From contig CAMLNW010000007.1 in the NCBI GenBank assembly GCA_946481495.1, positions 1 to 25,147 of the forward strand: DNA of 25,147 nucleotides, read 5' to 3'. Source of the stretch: an uncultured Actinomycetes bacterium. Lineage in GTDB: Bacteria; Actinomycetota; Thermoleophilia; Solirubrobacterales; Thermoleophilaceae. Shown here in pieces: positions 7,882 through 15,619 of the stretch; position 1 is the stretch's first letter, and each line of letters opens with the position of its first letter. A program made the translations under genes and the position numbers. The notes beneath the pieces were generated by a model, which saw nothing but the letters and a program-made list of their open reading frames with translations, searched no databases and was not told the DNA's origin.

Positions 7882-9195
7882 TCAGGTATAGCTGCGACGA
7901 CCTGCTGTGGTCTTGATGTCGATGACTAGCGGCACCCCTTCGAGCCCGAAACGGTCGCGTAGCTGGTTCTCGAGGAAGTAGGCGTAGTCGCGTGTCACCA
8001 GCGAGCGGTCGTTGACCTGGAGCGCGAAGCGCGGCGGCGAAGTCTCGAACTGGGCCAGGTAGTAGAGGCGCAGCCGCTTGCCGTGCTTGGCCGGCGGCTG
8101 GCGGATGTCCTGAAGGTCCGCGAGGAAGCGATTGAGCTGCGACGTCTGGATCCGCAGCGCGCTGCGATCGGCGAGGTCGAGCGCCTCGGCGACCAGGCGC
8201 GTCAGACCACGGCCCGTCTTGGCCGACACCGCCATCAGCTTCGGCCGCTGACGCAGCTTCTTGTTGACGCGAGCGCGGGTGTGCTCGAGATCGGTCTCAG
8301 TGAGATCCCACTTGTTCAACGCGACGACGGTGGCGCAGTTGGTCTTCATCGCCAGCTCGGCGATCCGGAAGTCCTCGGTGGTCACTCCCTCCGAGGCGTC
8401 GCAGAGCACGATCGCCACGTCGGCGCGCTCGGCGGCCTGCTCGGAGCGCAGCTGGGCGTAGTAGTCGACCGTACCGGCGACCTTGGTACGGCGGCGCAAG
8501 CCGGCGGTGTCGACGAGGACCACCGGCCGCCCCTCGACCTCGATCCGCGTATCGATCGAGTCGCGTGTCGTACCGGCGAGGTCGGCGACGATCACCCGCT
8601 CCTCGCCGAGCAGCTTGTTGACGAGCGACGACTTGCCGACGTTCGGCCGGCCGATCACCGCGAGCCGCGTGGCGGTCTCCTCCTCGCGCTCCGGAACGCT
8701 CGCCAGGCTCTCAGCAATCCTGTCGAGCAGATCACCCGTTCCGAGCCCGTGGGCGGCCGAGATCGCCACTGGATCGCCGAGGCCGAGCCCGTAGAAATCG
8801 GCCGCGTCGCCTTGGCGCTTGGCGTCGTCGACCTTGTTCGCCGCCACGACGATCGGCGTCTCCGAGCCGCGCAGCTCTCGCGCCAGCTCGGTGTCTCCCG
8901 GTCGCATCCCCGCCGCGGCATCGACCACGAAGACCGCCACATCGGCCTCGGCGAGCGCGCTGCGCGCCTGCCGCTGCACTGCTCGCGCCAGATCGTCGGT
9001 CTCGTCCATGTCGACCCCGCCGGTGTCGATCAGCAGGAACCGCCGCCCGTTCCAGTCCGCCTCGACCTCCTTGCGGTCGCGCGTCACCCCCGCCTCGGGA
9101 TGCACGACAGCCTCCCGCGTCTCAGACAGGCGATTGACCAGCGTCGACTTGCCGACGTTCGGATAGCCGACGATCGCGACCTTCGGGAGGGGCAT
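7882..9195 (-). CDS. der: Ribosome-assembly GTPase Der (EngA)
   Basis: Der is a double-domain GTPase needed for maturation of the 50S ribosomal subunit. The first G domain has GYPNVGKST near residue 9, [13 protein letters not shown] and NKVD. The second has GRPNVGKSS near residue 186, GTTRDS, DTAG and NKWD. The C-terminal KH-like domain follows, ending ...[18 protein letters not shown]. At 437 residues it is the family's usual length. The ATG at 9195 lies 12 bases after the cmk stop without a good Shine-Dalgarno, which suggests coupling to cmk. The cmk-der order is common in bacteria. Confidence 0.98.
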   Translation of the reverse strand: MPLPKVAIVGYPNVGKSTLVNRLSETREAVVHPEAGVTRDRKEVEADWNGRRFLLIDTGGVDMDETDDLARAVQRQARSALAEADVAVFVVDAAAGMRPGDTELARELRGSETPIVVAANKVDDAKRQGDAADFYGLGLGDPVAISAAHGLGTGDLLDRIAESLASVPEREEETATRLAVIGRPNVGKSSLVNKLLGEERVIVADLAGTTRDSIDTRIEVEGRPVVLVDTAGLRRRTKVAGTVDYYAQLRSEQAAERADVAIVLCDASEGVTTEDFRIAELAMKTNCATVVALNKWDLTETDLEHTRARVNKKLRQRPKLMAVSAKTGRGLTRLVAEALDLADRSALRIQTSQLNRFLADLQDIRQPPAKHGKRLRLYYLAQFETSPPRFALQVNDRSLVTRDYAYFLENQLRDRFGLEGVPLVIDIKTTAGRRSYT

Positions 9196-9207
9196 GGGCG
9201 GGTGAGG

Positions 9208-9825
9208 CTACTGGCGGCGGGCGGTAGCGACCAGCTCGGCGATGCGCGCGACGACCTCGTCGATCGTGAGGCCGGTGGTGTCGAGCTCGACTGAGCCTTG
9301 GGCGGGCTTGAGCGGGGAGTGCTCGCGGCTGGAGTCCTGGGCGTCGCGAAGGGCTTGGTCGCGGAGAACGGCATCGACCTCGATCCCGAGCTCGGCGGCG
9401 CGGCGGCGGGCGCGCTCCTCGGGATCAGCAACGAGGAAGACCTTGACGGCGGCGTCGGGCGCAACGACGGTGCCGATGTCGCGGCCCTCGACGACCCAGT
9501 CGCCAGAGGCGACTAGCGCCCGTTGCTTCTCGACCAGCGCGGCGCGCACCGCCTGTTTGGTCGCCACCTTCGACGCCGCCTCCGAGACCCGCGGCTTGCG
9601 GATCGCCTCGGTCACGTCTCGTCCGTTGGCGATCACGCAGTCGCCGATCGAGATATCAAGCTGCTCGGCGACCTCCGACGCCGCTCCGCCCTCCTCCAAC
9701 GTCAGCAGCCCAACAGCACGGTACATCGCCCCCGAGTCGAGATAGACGAAGCCGAGCGCGTCTGCGACGGCGCGCGCCACGGTGCTCTTGCCGGCTCCCG
9801 CCGGTCCGTCGATCGCCACCACCAC
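9208..9825 (-). CDS. cmk: Cytidylate kinase
   Basis: It phosphorylates CMP and dCMP to the diphosphates. The 205-residue P-loop kinase begins MVVAIDGPAGAGKSTVARAVADALGFVYLDSGAMYRAV, which contains the Walker A loop and the CMP-binding SGAMYR segment. EGRDIGTVV near residue 114 and DPEERARRRAAEL (lid) near 132 complete the family pattern. Three GTG codons in a row open the gene; AGGA lies eight bases before the first at 9825, so I use that one. In most relatives cmk directly follows aroA; here a two-gene plus-strand module separates them. Confidence 0.97.
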   Translation of the reverse strand: MVVAIDGPAGAGKSTVARAVADALGFVYLDSGAMYRAVGLLTLEEGGAASEVAEQLDISIGDCVIANGRDVTEAIRKPRVSEAASKVATKQAVRAALVEKQRALVASGDWVVEGRDIGTVVAPDAAVKVFLVADPEERARRRAAELGIEVDAVLRDQALRDAQDSSREHSPLKPAQGSVELDTTGLTIDEVVARIAELVATARRQ

Positions 9826-9894
9826 GGGCGGCGATCCTACTCAACGAGCACCGGCCTGAGAGGGATTCCAGCGGATTGGGCGAAGCGAACCTTC

Positions 9895-10317
9895 GTGAGG
9901 GGGGAGTATCGCCGCTACTACGCGCTGGAGGTCGAGCGTTCGGCGCCGTCGCGGGCAGCATCGGTCCTAAATCGAAAGAGCGCTCGAAGGCAGGTCTCCG
10001 CCGCGGTCGACGACTCGGTCAACGGGGTCGTCGCGACCTCGGCCGTACCGATCCGCGACGACGCGGTTCTATTCCTGATCGTCAATTTCGAGACGTTGGT
10101 CGGGTATCCCCTGTCGTTGGAGGGACACCTCGGACTCGACGACCTGAGCACCGGCATCGCCGCCGACACCAAGACCGTGCTCGAGGATGCCCAGGCTGCA
10201 CGTGCCGAGAACAGCGCGAGCGACGGCGGCCCGATCAGCGGCCATGAGATCGTCGATGCGATATCGCGCAGTTGGGATCGGCTGTGGTCGACGACCCAGG
10301 ATCTCTGGGGACTGTAG
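9895..10317 (+). CDS. Unknown soluble protein, first gene of a two-gene insert
   Basis: I do not recognise this protein. From GTG 9895 it is 140 residues; the frame also stays open further upstream, antisense to cmk, where it looks like a shadow. The coding look is clear from about residue 30 on (SAAVDDSVNGVVATSAVPIRDDAVLFLIVNFETLVGYPLSLEGHLGLDDL...). There is one short hydrophobic strand (AVLFLIVNF), no signal peptide and no motif. The C-terminus is tryptophan-rich (SWDRLWSTTQDLWGL). Codons such as CTA, ATA, TAT and AAT appear more often than in the neighbours, which hints at a different history. No ribosome site precedes the GTG, so the start is uncertain. It is followed two bases later by the membrane gene, so the pair is probably one operon. 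Confidence 0.5.
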   Translation: MRGEYRRYYALEVERSAPSRAASVLNRKSARRQVSAAVDDSVNGVVATSAVPIRDDAVLFLIVNFETLVGYPLSLEGHLGLDDLSTGIAADTKTVLEDAQAARAENSASDGGPISGHEIVDAISRSWDRLWSTTQDLWGL

Positions 10318-10319
10318 GG

Positions 10320-10826
10320 GTGTCCGACTCCCAGATCGACGACCGTCGCGAAGCGAGCCGACTCAATGCCGGACTTGCGATCGGGATCATCACCGGCACC
10401 GCGACGACCATCGCCGCGGCGACAGCGCTGCTTGCCTTCGCCGTCGGAAGCTTTCAGGTCACGGCGCCCGCGATTCTGCTGTGGATCGTGTCGTTCGGTG
10501 CGCTCTTCGTCAGCGCCGTGAGCGGCGGCCTTGGGCTTCGAGACGTCCTGCGGCAGGGCTGGGCGGGCGATTGGGACCGTGGCGTCGGGCGCCGCAGCTT
10601 CAGCCGACAGACCGTCCTGTATCTCACCGGGGTGTTGATGCTCGCCGCGGCGACGCTTGTCTCGTTCAGCGGCGTCCGCCTGGAGAACCGCGGCGACGCC
10701 GCTGCGGCCGCCCTGGCCGCACGGGCCGACGAGCGGATCGCGAATCTGCGCGAGGATCTCGACCGGATGCGGGTCCGGCTGGAGGCGTTCGAGGCGATGG
10801 TCTCGACTCGGAGGAAGCCCAGGTAG
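10320..10826 (+). CDS. Small three-TM membrane protein with C-terminal coiled coil
   Basis: This protein has 168 residues from GTG 10320, two bases after the previous stop (TAGGGGTGTCC). Three hydrophobic helices are evident, near residues 17-42 (LNAGLAIGIITGTATTIAAA...), 45-70 (VTAPAILLWIVSFGALFVSA) and 100-120 (TVLYLTGVLMLAAATLVSF). A charged helix ALAARADERIANLREDLDRMRVRLEAF follows and should form a coiled coil, probably on the side where it can meet a partner. No known domain is recognised. The close spacing suggests a complex with the upstream soluble protein. It converges on aroA with a 16-base gap. Confidence 0.65.
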   Translation: MSDSQIDDRREASRLNAGLAIGIITGTATTIAAATALLAFAVGSFQVTAPAILLWIVSFGALFVSAVSGGLGLRDVLRQGWAGDWDRGVGRRSFSRQTVLYLTGVLMLAAATLVSFSGVRLENRGDAAAAALAARADERIANLREDLDRMRVRLEAFEAMVSTRRKPR

Positions 10827-10842
10827 ACGCGGGCTTCGCTCG

Positions 10843-12147
10843 TCAGCCCAGCAGTGCGCGGAGGTCGGACTCGAAGCCGGGATAGGAGATGGCGGCGGAG
10901 TCCATGCCGAGGACTTCGACGCCGTCTTGGGAGGCGAGGCCGGCGATGGCGCCGAGCATGGCGATGCGGTGGTCGCCGCGGGCGTCGATCGTGCCGCCGC
11001 GGAGCGGTGTGCCGTCGCCGTGGACGGCGAAGCCGTCATCAGTGGCTTCGATGTCGGCACCGAGCGCGCGCAGGCCGTCGACGACGGCAGCGATGCGGTC
11101 GGACTCCTTGTGGCGCAGCTCGCCGGCGCCACGGACGATCGTGTCGCCCTCGGCGAAGGCGCCGAGCAGGGCTACGAGTGTGAGCTCGTCGATCGCCGCG
11201 GGCACCTCTTCGGGGGTGACCTCGGTGCCGACCAGCGGGCCGTGGGCGACGTCGAGCTCGCCGACCGGCTCGACGTCGTTGAACTCGCCGGGCTCTTCGA
11301 GATCGCCGACGATCACGGCGCCCATCCGCTGCGCGATGCGGAAGAAGCCGCAGCGAGTCCAGTTGAGACCGACGTTCTGGATCACGACGCGCGAATCGGG
11401 CACCAGGCAGGCCGCGGCGACCATGAAGGCAGCCGACGACGGGTCGCCCGGAACGGCGATCGCGTCGAGCTCGAGCTCGTCGACCTGCGAGACGGTGATG
11501 TTGAGGCCGTCGCGCTCGAACGGGACGCGCGAGCGCGCGAGGATCCGCTCGGTGTGATCGCGACTGGTGCGGCCTTCGACGATCGTCGTGCTGCCGTCGG
11601 CAAGCATCCCGGCGATCAGGACGCAGGACTTGACCTGGGCACTCGCCATCGGCAGGTCGTAGGTCGTGCCGCGCAGCTCGCCGCCGCGAACCGTCAGCGG
11701 CGGCAGGCGATCGTCGCGGGCATCGATGTCTGCGCCCATCTGGCGCAGCGGAGCGATGATACGGTCGACCGGACGACGGCGGATCGACTCGTCGCCGTCG
11801 AGCACCCACTCTCCCCCCGGCTGGCCCGCGAGCCAGCCCGGCAGCAGCCGCAGCAGCGTGCCGGAGTTGCCGACGTCGAGCCGGCCGCCGGTCGTCTCGA
11901 GCGGCGCATGCAGACCGACGCCGCGAATCAGCACGCGACCGTCGCCTTCGTCCTCGACACCGGCGCCCAACCGCAGCACGGCGTCGAGCGTCGAGCGCGT
12001 GTCGGCGGCGTCGAGGTAGTTGGTGATCGCAACCGGTTCGTCGCTCATCGCGCCGAACAGCGCGGCGCGGTGCGAGATCGACTTGTCGGCGGGAGGTTCG
12101 TACTCCCCCAGCAGCGCTCCCGCCGGCTCGAAACGCGCGTTGCTCAC
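10843..12147 (-). CDS. aroA: 3-phosphoshikimate 1-carboxyvinyltransferase (EPSP synthase)
   Basis: This is the sixth step of the shikimate pathway, joining shikimate-3-phosphate with phosphoenolpyruvate. The 434 residues show ADKSISHRAALFGA near 20-33 (Lys/Ser/Arg substrate contacts), VGNSGTLLRLL, DGDESIRRRPVDR, LPMASAQVKSCVLIAG, PGDPSSAAF, LRHKESDRI (catalytic-region Lys/Glu) and ARGDHRIAM. Several of these (KSISHR, PMASAQVKS, RDHTE, PGDPSSAAF) resemble the class II, CP4-like branch more than the E. coli class I form. The position that is Ala in the class II NAATG motif is Gly here (GNSGT). The start is GTG 12147 and its first four bases (GTGA) contain the tyrA stop, so translation is coupled. 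Confidence 0.96.
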   Translation of the reverse strand: MSNARFEPAGALLGEYEPPADKSISHRAALFGAMSDEPVAITNYLDAADTRSTLDAVLRLGAGVEDEGDGRVLIRGVGLHAPLETTGGRLDVGNSGTLLRLLPGWLAGQPGGEWVLDGDESIRRRPVDRIIAPLRQMGADIDARDDRLPPLTVRGGELRGTTYDLPMASAQVKSCVLIAGMLADGSTTIVEGRTSRDHTERILARSRVPFERDGLNITVSQVDELELDAIAVPGDPSSAAFMVAAACLVPDSRVVIQNVGLNWTRCGFFRIAQRMGAVIVGDLEEPGEFNDVEPVGELDVAHGPLVGTEVTPEEVPAAIDELTLVALLGAFAEGDTIVRGAGELRHKESDRIAAVVDGLRALGADIEATDDGFAVHGDGTPLRGGTIDARGDHRIAMLGAIAGLASQDGVEVLGMDSAAISYPGFESDLRALLG

Positions 12148-13217
12148 GCCTCGGCGACTGGGAAGCCGAGGTCGTCGATCAACTGGCGGGCGCGGTCCGC
12201 CTCGGCGTCGCCGGCGATCCAGAGCGTGATCGCGCCGGAGCGCATGTCGGGGGCCGGCGCGAGCGCCATGTCCACGATGTTCACCCCTGCCTTGCCGAGC
12301 GCCAGCGCCACCTCGGCGACGATACCGGGGCGGTTCGGGACGGTCGTGCGCAACTCGTGAACGACGCCGCCGGCGAGGTCGGCCTCGAGCAGCCGGCGAC
12401 GGGCGTCCGCCGCCTGCTCGTTCCAGGTGGTGATCGCACCGGCCTCACCGGCGCGCAACAGCTCGGCCGCCGCTTGCAGGCGCTCGACAACGGCGTCGAC
12501 TTCAGCCGCGATCGCCTCGCGGTTGGCGACGTAGATGTCGGTCCAGATCGCCGAGTTCGCGCCGGCGACGCGGGTCGCGTCGCGGAAGCTCGGGCCGACG
12601 CGCGGCAGTGCCGCGTCCTCCTCGCCCAGCGCACCGGCAGTCTGGGTGACCAGTGCGTTGGCGAGCACGTGCGGCAGGTGGCTGACGGTGGCGAGAAGAC
12701 GGTCGTGGGAGTCGGCGTCGATCGCGACCGGGCGGGCGCCGAGCGCGGCGACGAGCCGGTGCAGCCGCTCGAAGAGGACGCCGGAGCTGTCGCTCGTCGG
12801 CGTCAAGTACCAAGTCGCGCCCTGGAAGAGATCAGCGCGGGCGTGCTCGACACCGGCGGTCTCGGCACCGGCGATCGGATGACCGCCGACGAAGCGCCGG
12901 TCCGCCGCGGCCGCGACGACTCCGCCCTTTGTGGAGCCGACGTCGGTAACGACGCAATCCTCGCCGGCCGCCGCCAAGGCCGCGGCGATCTGGCCGTCGA
13001 GCGCGCCGACCGGTGCGCAGCAGAAGCAAACTGACGCGCCGTCGAGCGCATCCTCCAGCGAGGTCGCCGCACTGTCGATCGCACCCAGCTCGCGGGCGCG
13101 CTCCAACCGCTCGGGGCTGCGCCCGAAACCGACGACCTCGACATCCTCGAAGCACTCCCTGGCCGCGAGCCCGATCGAGCCGCCGATCAGCCCGACGCCG
13201 AGGACGGCGACCTTCAT
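12144..13217 (-). CDS. tyrA: Prephenate dehydrogenase with C-terminal ACT domain
   Basis: It oxidises and decarboxylates prephenate to 4-hydroxyphenylpyruvate, the tyrosine branch. The N-terminal NAD-binding domain starts MKVAVLGVGLIGGSIGLAARE. The dehydrogenase core follows with TDVGSTKG, GGHPIAGAETAGVEHARADLF and SHLPHVLANAL. From about residue 290 there is an ACT domain (HELRTTVPNRPGIVAEVALALGKAGVNIVDM), a typical site for amino-acid feedback, probably tyrosine. There is no chorismate mutase domain; that activity is supplied by the separate aroH. The ATG at 13217 overlaps the aroG stop as ATGA and the gene's own stop lies within aroA's GTGA. Confidence 0.95.
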   Translation of the reverse strand: MKVAVLGVGLIGGSIGLAARECFEDVEVVGFGRSPERLERARELGAIDSAATSLEDALDGASVCFCCAPVGALDGQIAAALAAAGEDCVVTDVGSTKGGVVAAAADRRFVGGHPIAGAETAGVEHARADLFQGATWYLTPTSDSSGVLFERLHRLVAALGARPVAIDADSHDRLLATVSHLPHVLANALVTQTAGALGEEDAALPRVGPSFRDATRVAGANSAIWTDIYVANREAIAAEVDAVVERLQAAAELLRAGEAGAITTWNEQAADARRRLLEADLAGGVVHELRTTVPNRPGIVAEVALALGKAGVNIVDMALAPAPDMRSGAITLWIAGDAEADRARQLIDDLGFPVAEA

Positions 13218-14308
13218 CCGTCGCGCCGCGCCCGGACCGCCGTCGTCAGACCGTCGAGCACGGCAACCGTCTGGTCCCAGTCCATGCAGGCGTCTGTGAT
13301 CGACTGGCCGTAGGTCAGCTTGCCGCCGACGCTCTCAACGCTCTGGTTTCCCGCGACGAGGAACGACTCGAGCATCACGCCGACGATCGCCCGGTTGCCG
13401 GCCGCGATCTGCGCTCCGATCGCCTCGGAGGCGATCGGCTGACGGTCGGGATCCTTGCCGCTGTTGTCGTGCGAGGCATCGATCACGACGCGCTCCGGCA
13501 GGCCGGCGGCGCGCAGCTTGGCGAGCGCCTGCTCGACCTCGGCGGCGCCGTAGTTCGGCGCACCCCTGCCGCCGCGCAGGATCACGTGGCCGTCGGGGTT
13601 GCCGGTCGTGTGCAGGATCGCCGGGGTGCCACTGTCGTCGATGCCGGTGAAGGCGTGCGACGCGGCGGCCGCGCGAACGGCGTCGACCGCCACCTGGACG
13701 TCGCCGTCAGTGCGGTTCTTGAAACCGATCGGCATCGACAGTCCGGAGCCGAGCTGGCGGTGGACCTGGCTCTCGGTCGTGCGCGCGCCGATCGCGCCCC
13801 AGGCGACCGTGTCGGAGATGTACTGCGGCGTGATCGGGTCGAGGAACTCGACGCCGACCGGCAGGCCGAGCGACAGCACCTCGAGCAACAGCGTGCGCGC
13901 CTTGTGCAGGCCGGCGTTGACGTCGAGCGATCCATCGAGGTGGGGGTCGTTGATTAGCCCCTTCCAGCCGGTCGTGGTGCGCGGCTTCTCGAAGTAGACG
14001 CGCATCGCGATCAGCAGGTCGTTGCTGCACCGCTCGGCGGTCTCGGCGAGCCGGCCGGCGTACTCCAGCGCCGCGTCGACGTCGTGGACGCTGCACGGTC
14101 CGACGACGACCAGCAGCCGGTCGTCCTCACGGTCGAGGACCGCCGAGACCCGCTCGCGGTCACGCACGACGGCCTTCGCCCGCTCTGGCCCGAGCGGCAT
14201 GTCGCCGAGCAGTCGCTCAGGCGTGACGAGCGGCACAGCGCGCTCGATTCGCTGGTCGCGAACGTGGTCGCGGCCCGTTGTCACCCCCTCTGTCATCCCG
14301 ATCATCAT
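13214..14308 (-). CDS. aroG: DAHP synthase, class I (AroF/G/H type)
   Basis: This is the first enzyme of the shikimate pathway, condensing erythrose-4-phosphate with phosphoenolpyruvate. The 364 residues match the class I-alpha family: VVVGPCSVHD near 67-76, FEKPRTTTGWKGLINDPHLDGS near 105-126, EFLDPITPQYISD, WGAIGARTTESQVHRQLGSGLSMPIGFKNRTDG, and IDASHDNSGKDP with a His ligand. Enzymes of this class are normally inhibited by an aromatic amino acid. The start could be either of two adjacent ATGs (14308 or 14305); AAGGAG lies about 13 bases upstream, somewhat far. That ribosome site has an exact 10-base complement within an upstream leader ORF, so expression is probably controlled by a leader-peptide switch (see 14309-14523). 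Confidence 0.96.
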   Translation of the reverse strand: MMIGMTEGVTTGRDHVRDQRIERAVPLVTPERLLGDMPLGPERAKAVVRDRERVSAVLDREDDRLLVVVGPCSVHDVDAALEYAGRLAETAERCSNDLLIAMRVYFEKPRTTTGWKGLINDPHLDGSLDVNAGLHKARTLLLEVLSLGLPVGVEFLDPITPQYISDTVAWGAIGARTTESQVHRQLGSGLSMPIGFKNRTDGDVQVAVDAVRAAAASHAFTGIDDSGTPAILHTTGNPDGHVILRGGRGAPNYGAAEVEQALAKLRAAGLPERVVIDASHDNSGKDPDRQPIASEAIGAQIAAGNRAIVGVMLESFLVAGNQSVESVGGKLTYGQSITDACMDWDQTVAVLDGLTTAVRARRDG

Positions 14309-14436
14309 GTCGCTTCTCTGTCTCCTTCGAAGTTCTGGGGCCGTCTCGAACGAGAGACGGCGGTACTAGGGCGTGGGCTATCGGCGTCCGACTGGGAACC
14401 GTTCGGCCGACGGCAGGGGCTGCCGCTGCCGGACGC
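14309..14436 (-). promoter_or_regulatory. Attenuator region of aroG (alternative hairpins, sequestered ribosome site)
   Basis: This is the untranslated stretch between the aromatic leader ORF and aroG. In transcript order it holds: an 8-bp stem made by GGCGTCCG (14437-14430) and CGGACGCC (14390-14383), the first arm beginning at the last base of the leader stop codon; inside it a 6-bp hairpin CGGCAG-CCC-CTGCCG (14425-14411); an 8-bp hairpin at 14340-14361; and the aroG ribosome site CGAAGGAGAC (14329-14320). The last is exactly complementary to GTCTCCTTCG in the leader (14480-14471) and partly to GTCTC...TTCG in the 8-bp hairpin. There is no run of T after any hairpin, so control is more likely translational than by intrinsic termination. 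Confidence 0.65.
14340..14361 (-). promoter_or_regulatory. 8-bp hairpin just upstream of the aroG ribosome site
   Basis: GCCGTCTC and GAGACGGC are perfectly complementary around a six-base TCGTTC loop. It resembles a terminator stem but is followed by CCCAGAAC, not a T-tract. Its 5' arm contains GTCTC, and TTCG follows in the loop; together they can also pair with the ribosome site downstream (GAGAC and CGAA). This makes it a candidate anti-sequestor in the proposed switch. Confidence 0.6.
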
Positions 14437-14523
14437 CTAGCTAAATCGCCAATAGGACACGCAGGCACGCCGAAGGAGACCCGGAAGGTCCTCTGTGCTG
14501 ATCGGCGTGGCGGTGCGAGCCAT
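14437..14523 (-). CDS. Aromatic leader peptide upstream of aroG (28 aa, ends SYWRFS)
   Basis: The ORF runs from ATG (14523-14521) to TAG (14439-14437), 20 bases after the hisC stop. Its last residues are Ala-Cys-Val-Ser-Tyr-Trp-Arg-Phe-Ser, so one codon each for Tyr (TAT), Trp (TGG) and Phe (TTT) falls in a four-codon window just before the stop. These are the three end products of the pathway that aroG starts. TAT and TTT are unusual codons in this GC-rich DNA. AAGTAGG ahead of the ATG is a weak ribosome site. Codons 15-18 contain the exact complement of the aroG ribosome site. Leader peptides of this kind are known in actinobacteria before aromatic genes, for example aroR before aroF in Corynebacterium. 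The role is inferred; the ORF and motif are directly visible. Confidence 0.75.
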   Translation of the reverse strand: MARTATPISTEDLPGLLRRACVSYWRFS

Positions 14524-14542
14524 CGACCTACTTGTAGCAGGG

Positions 14543-15619
14543 TCAGATCAGTTCGTCCAACGCTGCTACGAAACGCTCGTTCTGGTGGCGGGTGCCGAGC
14601 GTCACGCGCAGGTAGCCCTCACTGCCGAGCGCAGCGCCCGCGCGGATGATCACTCCACGCTGAGCGAGCCCGTCGACGATCGGCCCCTCTTCGCGCTCGC
14701 CGAGACCGACCCAGACGAAGTTCGCCTGACTGTCGGTGGTCGTCAGGCCGCGATCCTCGAGCTCGACCTCGAGCCAGGCGCGCTCGACGATCGTCGCCTC
14801 GACACGGCGCGTGACCTCGTCCTGGTGGCGAATCGCCTCGGCGGCGGCTGCCTGGGCGAGCGCGTTGACCGAGAACGGCTGGCGGATGCGGTCGACCGCC
14901 AGCCGGAACTCCTCCGGTCCGAGCGCATAGCCGGCGCGCAGGCCGCAGAGCCCATAGACCTTCGAGAAGGTGCGCAGGACGATCAGGTTCGGGTGGCGCT
15001 GTACCAAGTCGAGCGAATCGGCCGGGTCCTGGAGCGCGTTGAACTCGACGTAGGCCTCGTCGAGGATCACCGCTACGTGACGTGGCAGCCCGGCCACGAA
15101 GGCGTGGATCGCCTCGACCGGCAACGCGGTCCCGGTCGGATTGTTCGGGTTGCAGATCAACACCAGCCGGGTCGCGGCGGTGACCTCCGCGGCCATCGCG
15201 TCGAGGTCGTGGCACTGCTCGTCGTCGAGCGGCACCTCGATCGCGCGGGCGCCGGACTGGGCGGCGACGTGCGGGTAGATCGAGAACGACGGCCAGGCGT
15301 AGATCAGCTCGGCGCCCGGCTCGAGCAGCACATCGGCGGCGGACATCAGCAGCTCGCAGGAGCCGTTGCCGACCGCGACGCGCGCGGCGGGCAGCTCGCA
15401 ACGGTCGGCGATCCGCTGGCGCAACAGCGTCTTGCCCGGGTCCGGATAGCGGTTGAGCCGCTCGATCTGGCTGTTGAGCGCCCCGACGACCGCCGGCAGC
15501 GGCCCCCAAGGAGCCTCGTTCGACGCCAGCTCGACGAGCTCACCCTCGTGCTCCCAGGTCTTGGCGGCCGGGTAGACGGGGATCCGCCCAAGGCGATCGT
15601 TGAACTCGATGCCGCTCAC
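14543..15619 (-). CDS. hisC: HisC-type aminotransferase (histidinol-phosphate / aromatic)
   Basis: A fold-type I PLP aminotransferase of 358 residues. NPNNPTGT near 158-165, LDEAYVEF near 187-194 and the PLP-binding FSKVYGLCGLRAGYA (Lys220) are all present, and the C-terminus has GYLRVTLGTRHQNE, typical of HisC. HisC enzymes transaminate histidinol phosphate, and many also accept phenylpyruvate or 4-hydroxyphenylpyruvate. Its place between chorismate mutase and DAHP synthase, away from other his genes, suggests that here it mainly serves Phe/Tyr synthesis. That choice is inferred from context; sequence alone does not settle it. The GTG at 15619 overlaps the aroH stop as GTGA. The leader peptide of aroG begins 20 bases after its stop. 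Confidence 0.92.
   Translation of the reverse strand: MSGIEFNDRLGRIPVYPAAKTWEHEGELVELASNEAPWGPLPAVVGALNSQIERLNRYPDPGKTLLRQRIADRCELPAARVAVGNGSCELLMSAADVLLEPGAELIYAWPSFSIYPHVAAQSGARAIEVPLDDEQCHDLDAMAAEVTAATRLVLICNPNNPTGTALPVEAIHAFVAGLPRHVAVILDEAYVEFNALQDPADSLDLVQRHPNLIVLRTFSKVYGLCGLRAGYALGPEEFRLAVDRIRQPFSVNALAQAAAAEAIRHQDEVTRRVEATIVERAWLEVELEDRGLTTTDSQANFVWVGLGEREEGPIVDGLAQRGVIIRAGAALGSEGYLRVTLGTRHQNERFVAALDELI

Noticed and set aside
9523..9894. Upstream extension of the unknown plus-strand gene across cmk.
   Set aside because: That part lies antisense to cmk and reads as a shadow of its codons; the plausible gene begins at GTG 9895 or later.
14340..14361. Rho-independent terminator before aroG.
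   Set aside because: The stem is good but no T-tract follows; better explained as part of a translational switch.
14383..14437. Third copy of the hairpin repeat in the aroG leader: CGGTTCCCA plus a nearby CGGA, flanked by an 8-bp inverted repeat, recalls the loop core of the two elements.
   Set aside because: Only about 15 of 21 bases match the core and the left arm is separated from it by an extra hairpin; I treat it as chance unless a genome search shows intermediates.
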